Of a stretch of 64,000 bases of DNA, positions 45,301 to 56,138 are shown in pieces (positions within the stretch are counted from its first letter, which is position 1; every line of letters begins with the position of its first letter). Where the stretch lies: contig CM074860.1 of assembly GCA_037501455.1 (NCBI GenBank), forward strand, positions 22,155,001 to 22,219,000. Direction: 5' to 3'. Made by a program: the position numbers and the translations under genes. Origin of the DNA: Lantana camara (taxonomy: Eukaryota; Streptophyta; Magnoliopsida; Lamiales; Verbenaceae). The notes below the pieces were generated by a model that was given only the letters and a program-made list of their open reading frames with translations, was not told where the DNA came from and ran no database searches.

Positions 45301-46440
45301 TATGGAGCAACCACAGGGGTTCATTCATCCAGATTATCCCGATCATGTTTGCAAACTTCAGAAATCCCTCTATGGTCTTAAGCAAGCTCCCCGGGCTTGG
45401 TTCCAGCATCTCTCAGCCTTCCTTCTGCAACTCGGATTTATCTCCTCTAAGGCTGACCACTCACTCTTCATACTTCGGCAAGGTACAATGGTTCTTTATA
45501 TATTGGTTTATGTTGATGACATCATTGTCAAAGGCTCCAGTGAAGTGAAGTTGGACTGGTTTTTATCTGCACTTAAGGCTGCCTTTCCGGTTCGTGATCT
45601 TGGCTCCCTCTCATACTTATTAGGGATTGAGACCATTCATACCTCAACCGGAATGCTCCTATCCCAGAAAAAGTATGTGACTGATCTTTTGTACTAGTTT
45701 GGTCTGGCTGATTCCAAGCTATGTACCACCCCAATGGTGACGAGCCCCACTTTATCTAAATCTTTGGGGTAACCACTTGAAAAACCCCAACAGTACAGAC
45801 GATTGTTAGGGGCATTGCAGTATGTCACTCTCACTCGACCGGATATTGCATTCTCGGTTAACAGGCTCTCTCAATTCATGCACAATCCTACTGATGAACA
45901 TTGGAAAGCTGCCAAACGCCTCATGCGGTATCTTAAAGGGACGCCCAACCTTGGCTTACTCATTACTCGCACCAAGGATCACACACTACAGGTTTTCTCA
46001 GACAGTGGGGCGGATGCCCTGATGATTGACGATCAACTGAGGGTTATGCTGTCTATCTTGGCACTAATTTGGTATCTTGGCAATCGAAGAAACAACCCAC
46101 TATTGCCCGTTCTTCTACTGAAAGTGAGTATAAACGCAGCTAATGCTGCTGCTGAGGTTTTGTGGATCCAGGCACTTCTCAAGGAACTTGGTTTTCCGGT
46201 ATCCAATCCATCTGTGTTATGGTGTGATAACATAGGTGCCATATATTTGAGTTCCAACCTGGTATTTCATGCTCGTACCAAACACATCGAGCTGGACTAC
46301 CACTTTGTTCGTGAGCAAGTGGCCCGTGGCACCCTTCAAATTCGTTTCCTATCTACGGATGATCAGTTGGCTGACATCCTCACCAAACCTTTTGGTCAAC
46401 GTCTACATGAGGTCCATCGAACCAAGCTTCAACTCACGTC
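42317..46440 (+). pseudogene. Copia gag-pol of the inner element, multiply disrupted
   Basis: Gag starts at ATG 42317 (MSTTALATASTSNTT) with KLNNKNYLAWKTQFLPLL, is stopped at 42548 (TAG), changes frame near 42731 and ends in a CQICG zinc-knuckle start at 43124. Protease is seen only as WYPDTAANFHATPHL near 43331, where the usual DTGA Gly is Ala. GAG-pre-integrase is WHARLGHPNSSVLRSV. Integrase has FIDDFTHYT followed by a stop at 43987, HSDWRGEYHKLN (the usual GG is WR) and HEQNGVAE. After several shifts, RT shows [29 protein letters not shown] and [10 protein letters not shown] (about 45508). A TGA at 45059, a TAG at 45695 and a TAA at 45770 interrupt it. RNase H has a frame change near 46010 and ends DQLADILTKPFGQRLHEV. 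Clearly inactive. Confidence 0.92.
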
Positions 46441-46458
46441 ACCCCCGTCTTTAGCTTG

Positions 46459-46466
46459 CGGAGGGG
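46459..46466 (+). other. Polypurine tract of the inner copia element
   Basis: CGGAGGGG immediately precedes the 3' LTR start. Confidence 0.7.
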
Positions 46467-46677
46467 TGTTAAAGGATAAGATCACCTAACTATGGAAGGA
46501 TTTTTTATTTACTCAAATCACTCTTGTAATCTTTTCCTTCCTTATTCTTTTCCTTGTATTTAGCCTTTTTCCCCTCTTGTATTTTGGAGCCCTAGTCAGT
46601 ATATATTTGGGGTTGTATCTTGTACTTTGTGACATCAATGAATACAAACAATTCTTGGCTCTATACGTGACTTTACA
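46467..46677 (+). repeat. 3' LTR (211 bp) of the inner copia element
   Basis: Same start, end and length as the 5' LTR at 42047-42257, with about seven substitutions, mainly near positions 36-41, 84 and 122-127 of the LTR. Confidence 0.93.
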
Positions 46678-49128
46678 CCAGCTTTCGGCCTTTTAGGTAC
46701 GCATGCCACGTGTGAGTTTTGAGAGTTAGAAATTATTTTAATTCTTGCATTTGTTAAATTATATGTTGCATGATAATTATATGAATTATATTTTCAAATG
46801 TTTTATGAATTAATCTCAACTCGTGAATTGTTTACCGAAAATGACTTAAGTTCCTACATGTAGCTACTTGAGCATTTCTTTAAATTTAAGGACTTAATTG
46901 CATGAAAGTTAATTGGAGTTAACTGATCCTATTCCATGAATTAGCACCTAATTGCATTACTTATAAAGCTTGGGGACTAGATTGCAATTTGAACCCTTTC
47001 ATCCATTTTAAGAGATACATTTACGTAGTGTTTCCATTTCATTCATACAAACTCACAAACACATACACTTGCTTCCTTGCTCATCTCGATCAACCCCTAA
47101 GAAGAGGAGAAGAGATTTCTTCAGTTTCAAGCTAATTTTTCGGAGAAATTGCATACTTTGAAGCTTCATAATCATCATAATTACCTCTCTTTTTTTCCCT
47201 TTTCATCCCAAGGTAAAAGTGGAGATTTTGATGAATTCTTGAATTATGAATTGGAGCTAGGGTTATGATTTGAGCTTAGTAATTTGTGTTTTAGTTGTTG
47301 GAGACATGAATACATGCTTGTAGCTTGAAGTTATGCTTGAATTCATGAAGTTTATGAGATTGAAGGATAAGTTGGGTTGTGGGTTTCAAATGAATGATTC
47401 TTGTTGATCAAGCATGATTTAAGTATTTTTATTGGATTTTATTAAACTATAAGTATGCTAGTATGTGTATTTCATGATTTATGTCATTTGGAGAATGAAT
47501 TATGGGTGTTTGTTGAGTTTTGGTTTTGGTTCGAGGATGCCCCTGCTTCTGCTCTGTTTCTGCCCCTGCTGCGTAACGGGAACGACCCTTCCCGTCCCAG
47601 TTCATTTCTGGGAAGGGCTGTTCCCACCCCTTTTAAAAGCTGGCGCGAGGCTGGGAAGGGCCGTTCCCATTTTTAACTACTGGCCGGAACGGCCACTCCC
47701 AACCCTCAAAATGGCCAAAAATATACAGACGCGCGGGATTGAATCGGGGAGCCGGGAATGACCCTTCCTATTTTGAACTACAGATTGGAACGGCCATTCC
47801 AGACTTCTGATCAGGAAGAAACTTTCTCCTCAAAACTTAAAAATTTCCAATCCTTTTCCTAAGTTTCTAATTGATCCCTACGTGCTATTATGTGATTGTT
47901 TCATTCTCGAATATGATCATATCATTTCATAATTGCCAATGCAAGTCATATTGTTCATGATTAAGCCGTTCGTCCTAATTGGTTCATTTGAGTCGTGTCT
48001 CACGAACATTTGTCTTTCTTGTACAGACCAGCTTCCTGGTGACGAGGAGCAGGCTCCATAAGCTGTATCCTTGTTTATTTTGTCCATACAGGTGAGGTTT
48101 AATTTCTAGATACATAGAACCCTTACAACCCTTATGTGAACTTTTCGGCTTAAATGTATATATATATCTATAAGTTCTTTCAAACCTCAAATGATTGTAT
48201 TAAAATGACCGTTTTGGCGAGTAAATTGTATTGCACTGTGGGCCCGAGGGTAGTGTCTTGAGCCAACTGGGAAAGCATGGGCTGACGGGTAACTCTTGCG
48301 CTATCCTCACCATTTTGGGATGACCCCTGAATCCACCAGGAGGTTTGGTGGAGGAAAGAATCCCGTACGTGGGAGTCATGTTCCTGACGTACACCATGAC
48401 TGGATGGTTGGGCCTTGCAAACCCACCATCACCTGGAGGAAAAAGGGTTCATGAAATTGCTAATTGATTGCACTATAAATACTAGCATGATCATTTAACA
48501 GTTGAAACTATTATGATTGTTCAATGTCGGAGTAAAGGTAGGAGAATTGCCCTCATTCACCGGGCCACTGATTGCATGAAATTGATTAAATTGTTAAACT
48601 TGATAGTTGTAATCTCGGGAGGTGTTTTATATTGTTATTGAACTTATATTGTTTCTTTCACAAAATCTTACCCGAGATTATAACTTGCATGTATGTGCGC
48701 TTATATTTATACAACCCCTCACTCAGTCTTTCATAGACTGAAACCTCCTTTCAGGTTTTGCAGGTATGTGCTAGGCTGAAATTAGAGTCGAGTCTTTCCT
48801 TTAATTCGAGTCTAGCACACTACACTTTCATATTTTGTTGCATACGAACTGATTATGGCCTACATATGGATTTTGGAGATTGTATATATATTGATCCAGT
48901 TGGAGATATTATGCTTTTGGAATATTTGGTATTTGCTAATGGAATCGTTATGCTTCCGCTCTTATTGTTGTGAATTGATTATTTGGTTTAGGATTAGTCC
49001 CGCCTAGCTACTATCGTTTTATTGTCTCCTGTTCGCTGTAGCTTTGGTTCATGTATGGATTGTCCGTTTCATAGGTGAATTGAACTATAGTGCGGGGGAT
49101 GTGGCTACCTCGCGTTCCAGGTTCTACA

Positions 49129-49561
49129 AACTCACTAATAAGTTATTTAAGCAGTTGGAACCTTGGGAAACGTAAAAAGTGAACGTTGCTCAACAGTCAT
49201 CTGTTGATCAGCTATATATTGCAAAGGAGATACAAAGGAAGAGTGCTTTTTGAATATTCACATAGAGATTCTTGTGTTTTCTCATAGTGATCTTCTAGCC
49301 ATATTTCTTGTTGTATTCTTTTGTGTTTGAGTAGGAACCATAGTCTTTGTTACATAGGTTCCACTTTCCCTTTTAGCTGTAACTGATCTCATATATTACA
49401 CTCTTTAAAATCCTAAGCATAACAAACTTAGGTAGTGGACTAACTTAACCAACTAGTGTTTTCACAGTTGTGGTAAGCCAACCACTATAAATTGTTGTGC
49501 CATTCATGAATGTGTCTTAAAAGGACCTTATAATTTCAATTGTGGTACATTTCTTTTAACA
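49129..49561 (+). repeat. 5' LTR of the SIRE-like element, second part
   Basis: Resumes with the second AACTC copy and ends TTTCTTTTAACA. Joined to 41967-42032 it gives an LTR of about 494 bases that aligns along its whole length with 55638-56133. Confidence 0.92.
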
Positions 49562-49563
49562 AG

Positions 49564-49575
49564 TGGTACCAGAGC
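49564..49575 (+). other. Primer-binding site of the SIRE-like element
   Basis: TGGTACCAGAGC follows the LTR after AG, a one-base variant of the initiator-Met tRNA site. Confidence 0.85.
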
Positions 49576-49633
49576 AGGTTGCTTACTTTTCATTGGCTTA
49601 ACCACCAAGAAGTGTGATCCATCGCTTGTTCAA

Positions 49634-52600
49634 ATGATGATCCTTAGTGATCCACCACTCTTCAATGGAGTAAATTATTCTATTTGGAAAAAGAAGATGG
49701 AAGAGTATCTCATCTCAGTAAATTTTGACTTATGGGAAGTTACAGTCAAAGAACTTAAAGTTCCCATAAGAATCTCACAAGAGATGGGAGAAAGAAATGG
49801 GTATAAACCCAAAGAGAAAAGGCTTATGTCTTTAAACGCTAAGACCAAAATCATCCTTAAAAACTCCTTATGCAAGAAGGAACGAACTTATGCAAGCAAA
49901 TATGATACTGCAAATGATCTATGGAAGTACTTACAAAATAAGTATGAAAGATTTTCAGATTTCTCTCAAAAAGACATGTCTCTATCACTTGATCATGAAT
50001 GCTATTGCAGCCTTCCTGATTTTAACAAAGATGACATCAACAGTGAAATCTCTCAGCTTATTAACAGGTTGGAAGTACTCGTATCCAAAAGGAAGGTCTT
50101 CTCAAAACCCCAATTGAGAAGAAACAAGAGATTCACGTCGGATTCATGGCTGGAAGTCAGGTATCCATTAAATCAAAATCCTCAAATTCTCTTTATGATT
50201 CTGAATCTGACAATGAGGAGTTTACAAGAGTTATTTCTAAAAATATAAGAGAAAAGCTTGGAAAATTTAGAGGTAGGAACAAATTTCTTGAAAACAATCA
50301 TATGAAGGTTATCAAAAAAGAGCAAGAAATTGAAAACGAGCTAAAGAAGGTCTCTGAAATCTTAAAGATGTTGAAAATGAGAACATTAATCTCTTAAAAA
50401 GGGTTGCAAAATTCATGCACAAAATTCATGTCTTTAAGAAATATGATCAAGGACACAGACCATTTAAAAAAATTGTATATCATAGATGCAATAAACATGG
50501 TCATCTTGCTAAAACCTACTGGCTCAAAAACTACAGAAAAAGAGAAAGGGCAACTCTGTTTCTAGCACATGGAAATGGAGACCAAAAAAATTCCAGTCTA
50601 CGCCTAACGCTGAAGGACCCTCTGTAGCAAGGGGACCTATAATTGCAGTTAATCTTGCAGGAACCACTGGTGAACTCAAAGTGGATACTAGACAGTAGTT
50701 GTTCTCGACACATGACCGGGGACAAGTCATGTTTTATCAAGATCCAAGATATTAATGGTGGAAATGTGATCTTTGTCGACAACGCAAAGGGAAAAATCAT
50801 AGGCGAAGGAACCATTGGAATCATTTCAGGTACTCATATTGAAAAGGTATATCTGGTAGATGGTCTTAAACACAATTTACTAAGTGTAAGTCAATTATGT
50901 GACTGTGGGTTTAAAATTGAGTTCTCTCCATCACAATGTATTGTTACAAAAGATCACAAAACAATGTTCATTGCTAAGAGACCGCAACATTTACAGTTTT
51001 ACATTGAATGATCTTACTAATCAATATGTTGAGTGTCTTGTTGCTAATGTCGATTTTAGCTGGACTTGGCATAGATGCCTTGGTCACGCAAATATGGACT
51101 TAATCTCTTATATTTCTTCCAAAGAGCTGGTAAGAGGTCTACCCAAGATGGACTTTGTCAAAGACACGGTCTGCTCTGCTTGGTAAAAGGGTAAACAAGG
51201 TAACTTCCTCTCAACCTCTTGAGTTGCTTCATATTTATCTTTTTGGTCCAATGAGAACTAAATCTCTTGGAAAGAAAAGATATATATTTGTCATTGTAGA
51301 TGACTATTCAAGGTACACTTGGGTTCTATTCCTGGCTCACAAGAATGATGTGCTTATACACTTTGTTACTTTCATCAAGAAATTGGAAAATGAGAAAGGA
51401 AAATTAGTTGTCAAGATACAGAGTGATCATGGAACAGAGTTTGATGATAAGAACTTCAAAAAATTCTGTGCTGATCATGGTTATATCCATGACTTTTCTG
51501 CTCCTAAAACACCTCAGCAAAATGGTGTTGTAGAAAGGAAAAATAGGGTCATTCAAGAAATGGCTAGAACAATGTTGAATGAATATGATTCACCCAAATC
51601 CTTTTGGGGTGAGGCTGTTAATACAGCCTGCTATGTGTCTAACAGAGTGTTCTTAAGGCCGTTACTCAAAAGAACTCCATATGAACTTTTAAAAAATCAA
51701 AGGCCAAATATCTCGTACTTTCGAGGTTTTGGCTACAAATGTTTCATTCTAAATGACAGGGAATAACGTGGTAAGTTTGATTCCAAATGCGATGAAGGGA
51801 TTTTCCTCGGTTACTCTAGCCACAGCAGAGCCTATCGGGTCTTCAATAAAAGAAAGTCAACAGTTCAGGAATCCATCCATGTTACCTTTGATGAATCCGA
51901 TCCAAGCTCCATATCTCCTGTCATAACACATCCCACTTGGTCTCCTGTGTTTGATGAAAGTATTCCTCAGAGTTCTCAAATTAGTGAAAAGGATAATCAA
52001 ACTGAAGTGAATGATGTATCATGTAACAATGATCAGTGTCAAGATCATGAAATTGATCCTCAAGAATCTTATTTTATTCCTGAGAAGACTCCAAGAAAGT
52101 TCAAGCACGCCTTAAGTCATCCAACTCAGAATATCATTGGTGACAAGGAAGCTGGTTTCATGACTAGGGTCAAACTCCATACAAGTCATACTCACGAAAG
52201 TATGCTATCCATTGATGAATCCAAAAACATAAAAGATGCATTAAACAGTGAGCATTGGATAAATGCTATGAAAGAAGAACTTGCTCAGTTTCAAAAGAGT
52301 GATGTCTGGGAGTTAGTTGAAAAACCTCATGATCAGCATGTCATTCGTACCAAATGGGTATTTCACAACAAATTAAATGAAGAAGGCATTGTTACACGAA
52401 ACAAAGCCAGACATGTTGCTAAAGGCTATTGCCAACAAGAAGGAATTGATTTTGATGAAACATTTGCCCCTGTGGCAAGACTTGAATCCATTGGAATCCT
52501 TCTAGCATTTGCTAGATTTCACAATTTCACATTATATCAAATGGATATCAAGAGTGCATTCCTTAATGGTTTGATCTCAGAAAGAGTATATGTAAGTCAA

Positions 52601-53753
52601 CCACCTGGGTTTAAAAATCAATCCTATCCTGATCATGTGTAAAAATTGAAAAAGGCTTTACATGGCCTGAAGCAAGCACCACGTGCTTGGTATGATTGAC
52701 TCAAAAAATATTTAACTGATAATGGGTTCTCTATTGGTACTACAGATACCACTCTGTTTATCAAAGCTGTTAACAAGGATTTAATACTTGTCCAAATATA
52801 CGTTGATGACATCATTCTTGGGAGTCAAAACCCAAAACTATGTGATGATTTCTCAGGATGTATGAAATTCCAATTTGAAATGAGTATGATGGGAGAACTA
52901 AAGTTCTTCCTCGGTTTGTAGATCAAGCAAACTTCCACTGGTACTTTCATTTCTCAAGGAAAGTATATTAAGGAAATTCTTAGGAAATTTGGCATGAGTG
53001 ACTCAAAACCTATTTCCACTTCGATGTGTTACTCAGTAAAGCTTGAAAAAGGTCTTAAGGAAGAAAGTGTTGACCAAACTATGTATCGAGGAGCTATTGG
53101 AAATTTGCTTTATCTTACAGCAAGTAGTCCTGATATTCTCTTTGCCACTTCCATCTGTGCAAGATTTCAAGCTGATCCTAAGACATCTCATTTTAGATTT
53201 GTCAAAAGGATCTTCAGATACCTTTGTGGAACTGCAAACGTTGGTCTCTGGTATCCAAAATCTCAAACTTTTGATTTAGTTGGTTTTTCTAATGCTGATT
53301 ATGCAGGATGCAAAGTTGACAGAAAAAGCACAAGTGGTCAATGCCAACTGCTGAGAAAGAGTCTTGTTAGCTGGTCGTGTAAAAAGCAAAGTGTTGTGGC
53401 TCTATCTACGACTGAAGCTTAATATATTGCCATGGGAAGCTGTTGCACACAGCTCATATGGATGAAAAGAACACTCTTCGACTACGGTTTGAACTTTGAT
53501 GAAATTCCCCATTTTCTATGATAATACCAGTGCAATTTGTATTTCTAAAAATCCAGTTTTCCATTCCCGAACAAAGCATATTGAGACTAAACATCACTTC
53601 TTACGTGATCATGTTCAAAATCATACCATCAAAGTTCTTCATGTTGACAGCAAAAACCAATTATCAGATATTTTTACAAAACCACTGCCCCTGGAACAAT
53701 TTGATTCCATTAAAAATCTCTTGGGCATTACTGAGCTTCAACATCTCAAGTAA
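49634..53753 (+). pseudogene. SIRE-like gag-pol, multiply disrupted
   Basis: Gag begins at 49634 (MMILSDPPLFNGVNYSIWKK), with WKYLQNKYERFSDFSQ, shifts frame near 50110 and retains a zinc-knuckle remnant HRCNKHGHLAKTY (first Cys lost) near 50480. Protease has ILDSSCSRHMTGD (usual DSGC is DSSC) near 50688. GAG-pre-integrase is WHRCLGHANMDL near 51070. Integrase has IVDDYSRYTWVLF, IQSDHGTEFDD and PQQNGVVERKN, ending at a TAA at 51764. RT has ARHVAKGYCQQEGIDFDE, MDIKSAFLNGL and IYVDDIILGSQ near 52798, with stops at 52640 (TAA), 52697 (TGA) and 52919 (TAG). RNase H has DYAGCKVDRKSTSG, a TAA at 53420, then FYDNTSAICISKNPVFHSRT and DIFTKPLPLEQF to 53753. Many separate lesions make it inactive. Confidence 0.93.
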
Positions 53754-54047
53754 TCTTGTCTTTAAATTAAAACGCATTTTTATTCTTGCCTTTTCAAAAC
53801 ACACTTTTACTCTCATGCTTTACCACCTTAATCTCATCCAACGGCTGGGGTTTTGAATTCTTTTTGAAAAGACACATTTATGCGAAATTTATAAATCTTT
53901 CATGTCCGGAAATTCTTTTTGAAAAGACACATTTATGCGAAATTTATAAATCTTTCATGTCCGGCACTTCCATCTTTATCAAACCCTAAGTCCCTTCAAA
54001 TCCTCAAACCTTTCACTCACAACCGTTCGCATTTCTTGCTCTCTATA
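53754..54047 (+). other. Spacer between pol and the 3' gene, with a 55-bp tandem duplication
   Basis: The unit AATTCTTTTTGAAAAGACAC through TTCATGTCCGG (54 bases plus one A) occurs at 53856-53909 and again at 53911-53964 without visible differences. It lies just upstream of the 3' gene and so could be part of its leader or promoter (inference). Confidence 0.8.
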
Positions 54048-55321
54048 ATGGCGAAACGTAAAAACTCCTCCGATTCTAAAACCGAATCCGATGATAACGT
54101 TGTTCTTGCAGCCTGGGCAAAATCCCTTTCCAAACCCTCCAACTCTAAAGCTCCACCATCACCTCAGTCTCCTAAACCATCAGAACAGGCAGGCAATTCA
54201 TCTCCCTCTAAGAAAGTCTCTGACCAAGAAGAGAATGAAATCATCTACATTAACTTCTCAGAGGATGAGAAACCGCCACTCTACGAGGTAATACACAGAG
54301 TTGAAAATCTCTCGCTTGAATCTATTGAGCCTAAAGTTTTGTTTCAAAATCCTGAGGCTCAAGAGTACTTTGAAAATGAACTCATTCACTGAAAATGGAA
54401 CAGAGGTCGCTCTGTAAACTTTGTTCACTTTTCTTCATGTGCTATTGTTACTCCTCTTGAAGGATTAGGATGGAAATCTTTCTTACAAATTGATGAAACT
54501 GCATATCCAACCCTTTGTAAGCTTTTCTATGCCAATGCTGAATTTATCACCAAATCTGATGGTTCTGCAATCAAAGTTAAATCCTCCATCATGGGTCACA
54601 AATTGTTCTTCACCCCTCGTTCTGTTAACTCCCTTCTTGGTTGTCCTCATTCTGGGGTGAAATACTTAATTTGAACATGGTGCTTGGCAGAAAAACCCAC
54701 GCTTTGCATGAAAAGATGTTACAACACTTCTCTGGAATGGTGACGAACCTGCCCTAGGAGGGGGAGCTGCATTGAGGGCTCTCTCCCCTGAGCATGCACT
54801 TATTCATCAATTGATCAGTCTCACCATTCTGTCTGGGTCGGTGGAATCAGGTAATCATTCCACCAATATGAGCTATGTTAGCACCTTCTTGCTATATGCT
54901 TTTCTTCAAAATATACAGGTGAACATCGGATTCATTATCCTTTGCAACATGGAATACTTTCATGTGAACAACACCAAGCTGCCCTACTTTATGCTTCTCA
55001 CACGTCTCCTCAAAGGCCATCAAGGAGTCCCCTTCCCTGAAAAACTGGAAGGAAAACCAGAAGTACCACAAACGGTTTGACAATCGCACTCTCAGCAAGA
55101 TGAAGTATTGTTATGATAAAGATTCCGCAACCTGGATGCGTTCAGAGTCTTCCAAAAAGACCTCTTTAGCCAAGCCAAAACCTGCATCTGCTGATATCTC
55201 TATCGCGCTTACCCAAATCAATGCTAGTCTGGAAGCCGTTCGGAACGAACAGGCGAACTTCAGCACCCGTCTTACCTCACTTGAGAAGTCTTCTCGCACC
55301 TCTCATCGTTCCAACAAATGA
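54048..55321 (+). pseudogene. Extra gene after pol: putative plant transposon protein-type ORF of the SIRE-like element
   Basis: ATG at 54048 opens MAKRKNSSDSKTESDD, a basic then Ser/Pro- and acid-rich region. A TGA at 54390 is followed in the same frame by GLGWKSFLQIDETAYPTLCK LFYANAEF and IMGHKLFFTPRSVNSLLGCP until TGA at 54672. After a frame change, 54769-55079 encodes LRALSPEHALIHQLISLTIL, SYVSTFLLYAFLQNIQVNIG and KLPYFMLLTRLLKGHQGVPF. A final piece, 55100-55321, has a heptad-like ALTQINASLEAVRNEQANFS tail. The FYAN..., LG.P and LPY.MLLT.L blocks match the domain family named putative plant transposon protein, common downstream of pol in plant retroelements. The function is unknown. In typical SIRE elements this position holds an env-like ORF; no signal peptide or membrane segments are seen here. 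Confidence 0.7.
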
Positions 55322-55329
55322 TCTTTTTT

Positions 55330-55637
55330 AGGATGAAGGGGGAGAATATGCTTGGAAACTTCAGTCTTGGAAGCTTGGAAAAGCTTAAATATATCTATCT
55401 CCCTGTTGATTAGAATGTGTAATTGGTCATTCTGCTTGCACTCTGTTACATCGTTTTGATGTTTTTGATGCACTTGTAGTGCATGTACGTACTTTGCTTG
55501 GTGGTACTTAGTTTACTCTCCTTTTCAAATTATTTCGTAATCATCCAAGATAGGGGGAGCTTTCCCTGCCTTAGTCAGGGGGAGTTAAGGAGTCAAGTTG
55601 ACTGGTACAAATTGTCATCCTCAAAAAAGGGGGAGAT
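55330..55637 (+). other. Extended polypurine region with four GGGGGAG motifs
   Basis: GGGGGAG occurs at about 55338, 55553, 55578 and 55629, the last inside AAAAAAGGGGGAGAT directly before the 3' LTR. Repeated purine motifs upstream of the LTR are known for SIRE-type elements. Only the last is expected to be the main plus-strand primer. Confidence 0.75.
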
Positions 55638-56133
55638 TGTTAAGAATTATTTTTGCCTTGATAATTTGTTTTGAAGGTCAAACTCTTATATGAAGGTCAA
55701 CTCACTATTAAGTTATTCAAAGCAGCTGGAACCTTGGGAAACGTGAAAAGTGAACGTTGCTCAACGGTCATCTACTGATCAGCTATATATTGCAAAGGAG
55801 ATACAAAGGAAGAGTGCTTTTTGAATATTCACGTAGAGATTCTTGTGTTTTCTCATAATGATCTTCTGGCCATATTTCTTGTTGTATTCTCTTGTGGTTT
55901 GAGTAGGAATCATAGTCTTTGTTACATAGGTTCCACTCTCCCTTTTTGCTGTAACTGATCTCATATATTACACTCTTTAAAATCCTAAGCATAACAAACT
56001 TAGGTAGTGGACTAACTTAACCAACTAGTGTTTTCATAGTTGTGTTAAGCCAACCACTATAAACTGATACATCATTCATGAATGTGCCTTAAAAGGACCT
56101 TATAATTTCAACTGTGGTACATTTCTTTTAACA
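55638..56133 (+). repeat. 3' LTR of the SIRE-like element (496 bp)
   Basis: From TGTTAAGAATTATTTTTGCC to TTTCTTTTAACA, flanked on the right by GATCA (56134-56138). It is uninterrupted and preserves the empty site of the solo gypsy LTR (single AACTC at 55699-55703). Confidence 0.93.
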
Positions 56134-56138
56134 GATCA

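Larger units (their letters stand above)
42047..46677 (+). mobile_element. Complete-length Ty1/copia element with 211-bp LTRs (Ale/Retrofit-like)
   Basis: Identical-length LTRs flank a primer site, gag, protease, integrase, RT and RNase H. The flanking five bases are CCAAC and CCAGC, a target duplication with one mismatch. About seven mismatches were counted by eye between the two LTRs. The coding region carries several stops and frameshifts, so the element depends on others or is dead. Confidence 0.93.
42033..49128 (+). repeat. Solo Ty3/gypsy LTR, itself split by a copia element
   Basis: It begins TGTAACGTCCCAAC and ends CCAGGTTCTACA, homologous to the LTR at 26299-29465. Without the inner copia element it is about 2.46 kb. 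Exact AACTC duplications flank it (42028-42032 and 49129-49133). The uninterrupted 3' LTR of the host element shows a single AACTC at the same place (55699-55703), so the empty site survives in the window. There is no internal gypsy sequence, so it is a solo LTR formed by LTR-LTR recombination. The open frames at 47455-47761 come from direct repeats of GGGAACGRCCCTTCCC type and are not genes. Confidence 0.93.
41967..56133 (+). mobile_element. SIRE-like Ty1/copia element, structurally complete, with nested insertions
   Basis: Two LTRs (about 494 and 496 bases without insertions), a primer-binding site, gag-pol, an extra sense-strand gene, a multi-copy purine tract and a 5-bp duplication GATCA are all present. 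A solo gypsy LTR (42033-49128) interrupts the 5' LTR. Pol motifs such as SRHMTGDKSCF, DYSRYTWVLF and WYD.LK...LDNGF-type RT sequence, plus the extended purine tract, place it with SIRE-type copia elements. Every coding region is broken, so it is not autonomous. Confidence 0.92.

Noticed and set aside
47455..47761. Open frames of 73 and 98 residues
   Set aside because: They lie within a solo gypsy LTR and result from repeated GGGAACGRCCCTTCCC-type sequence.
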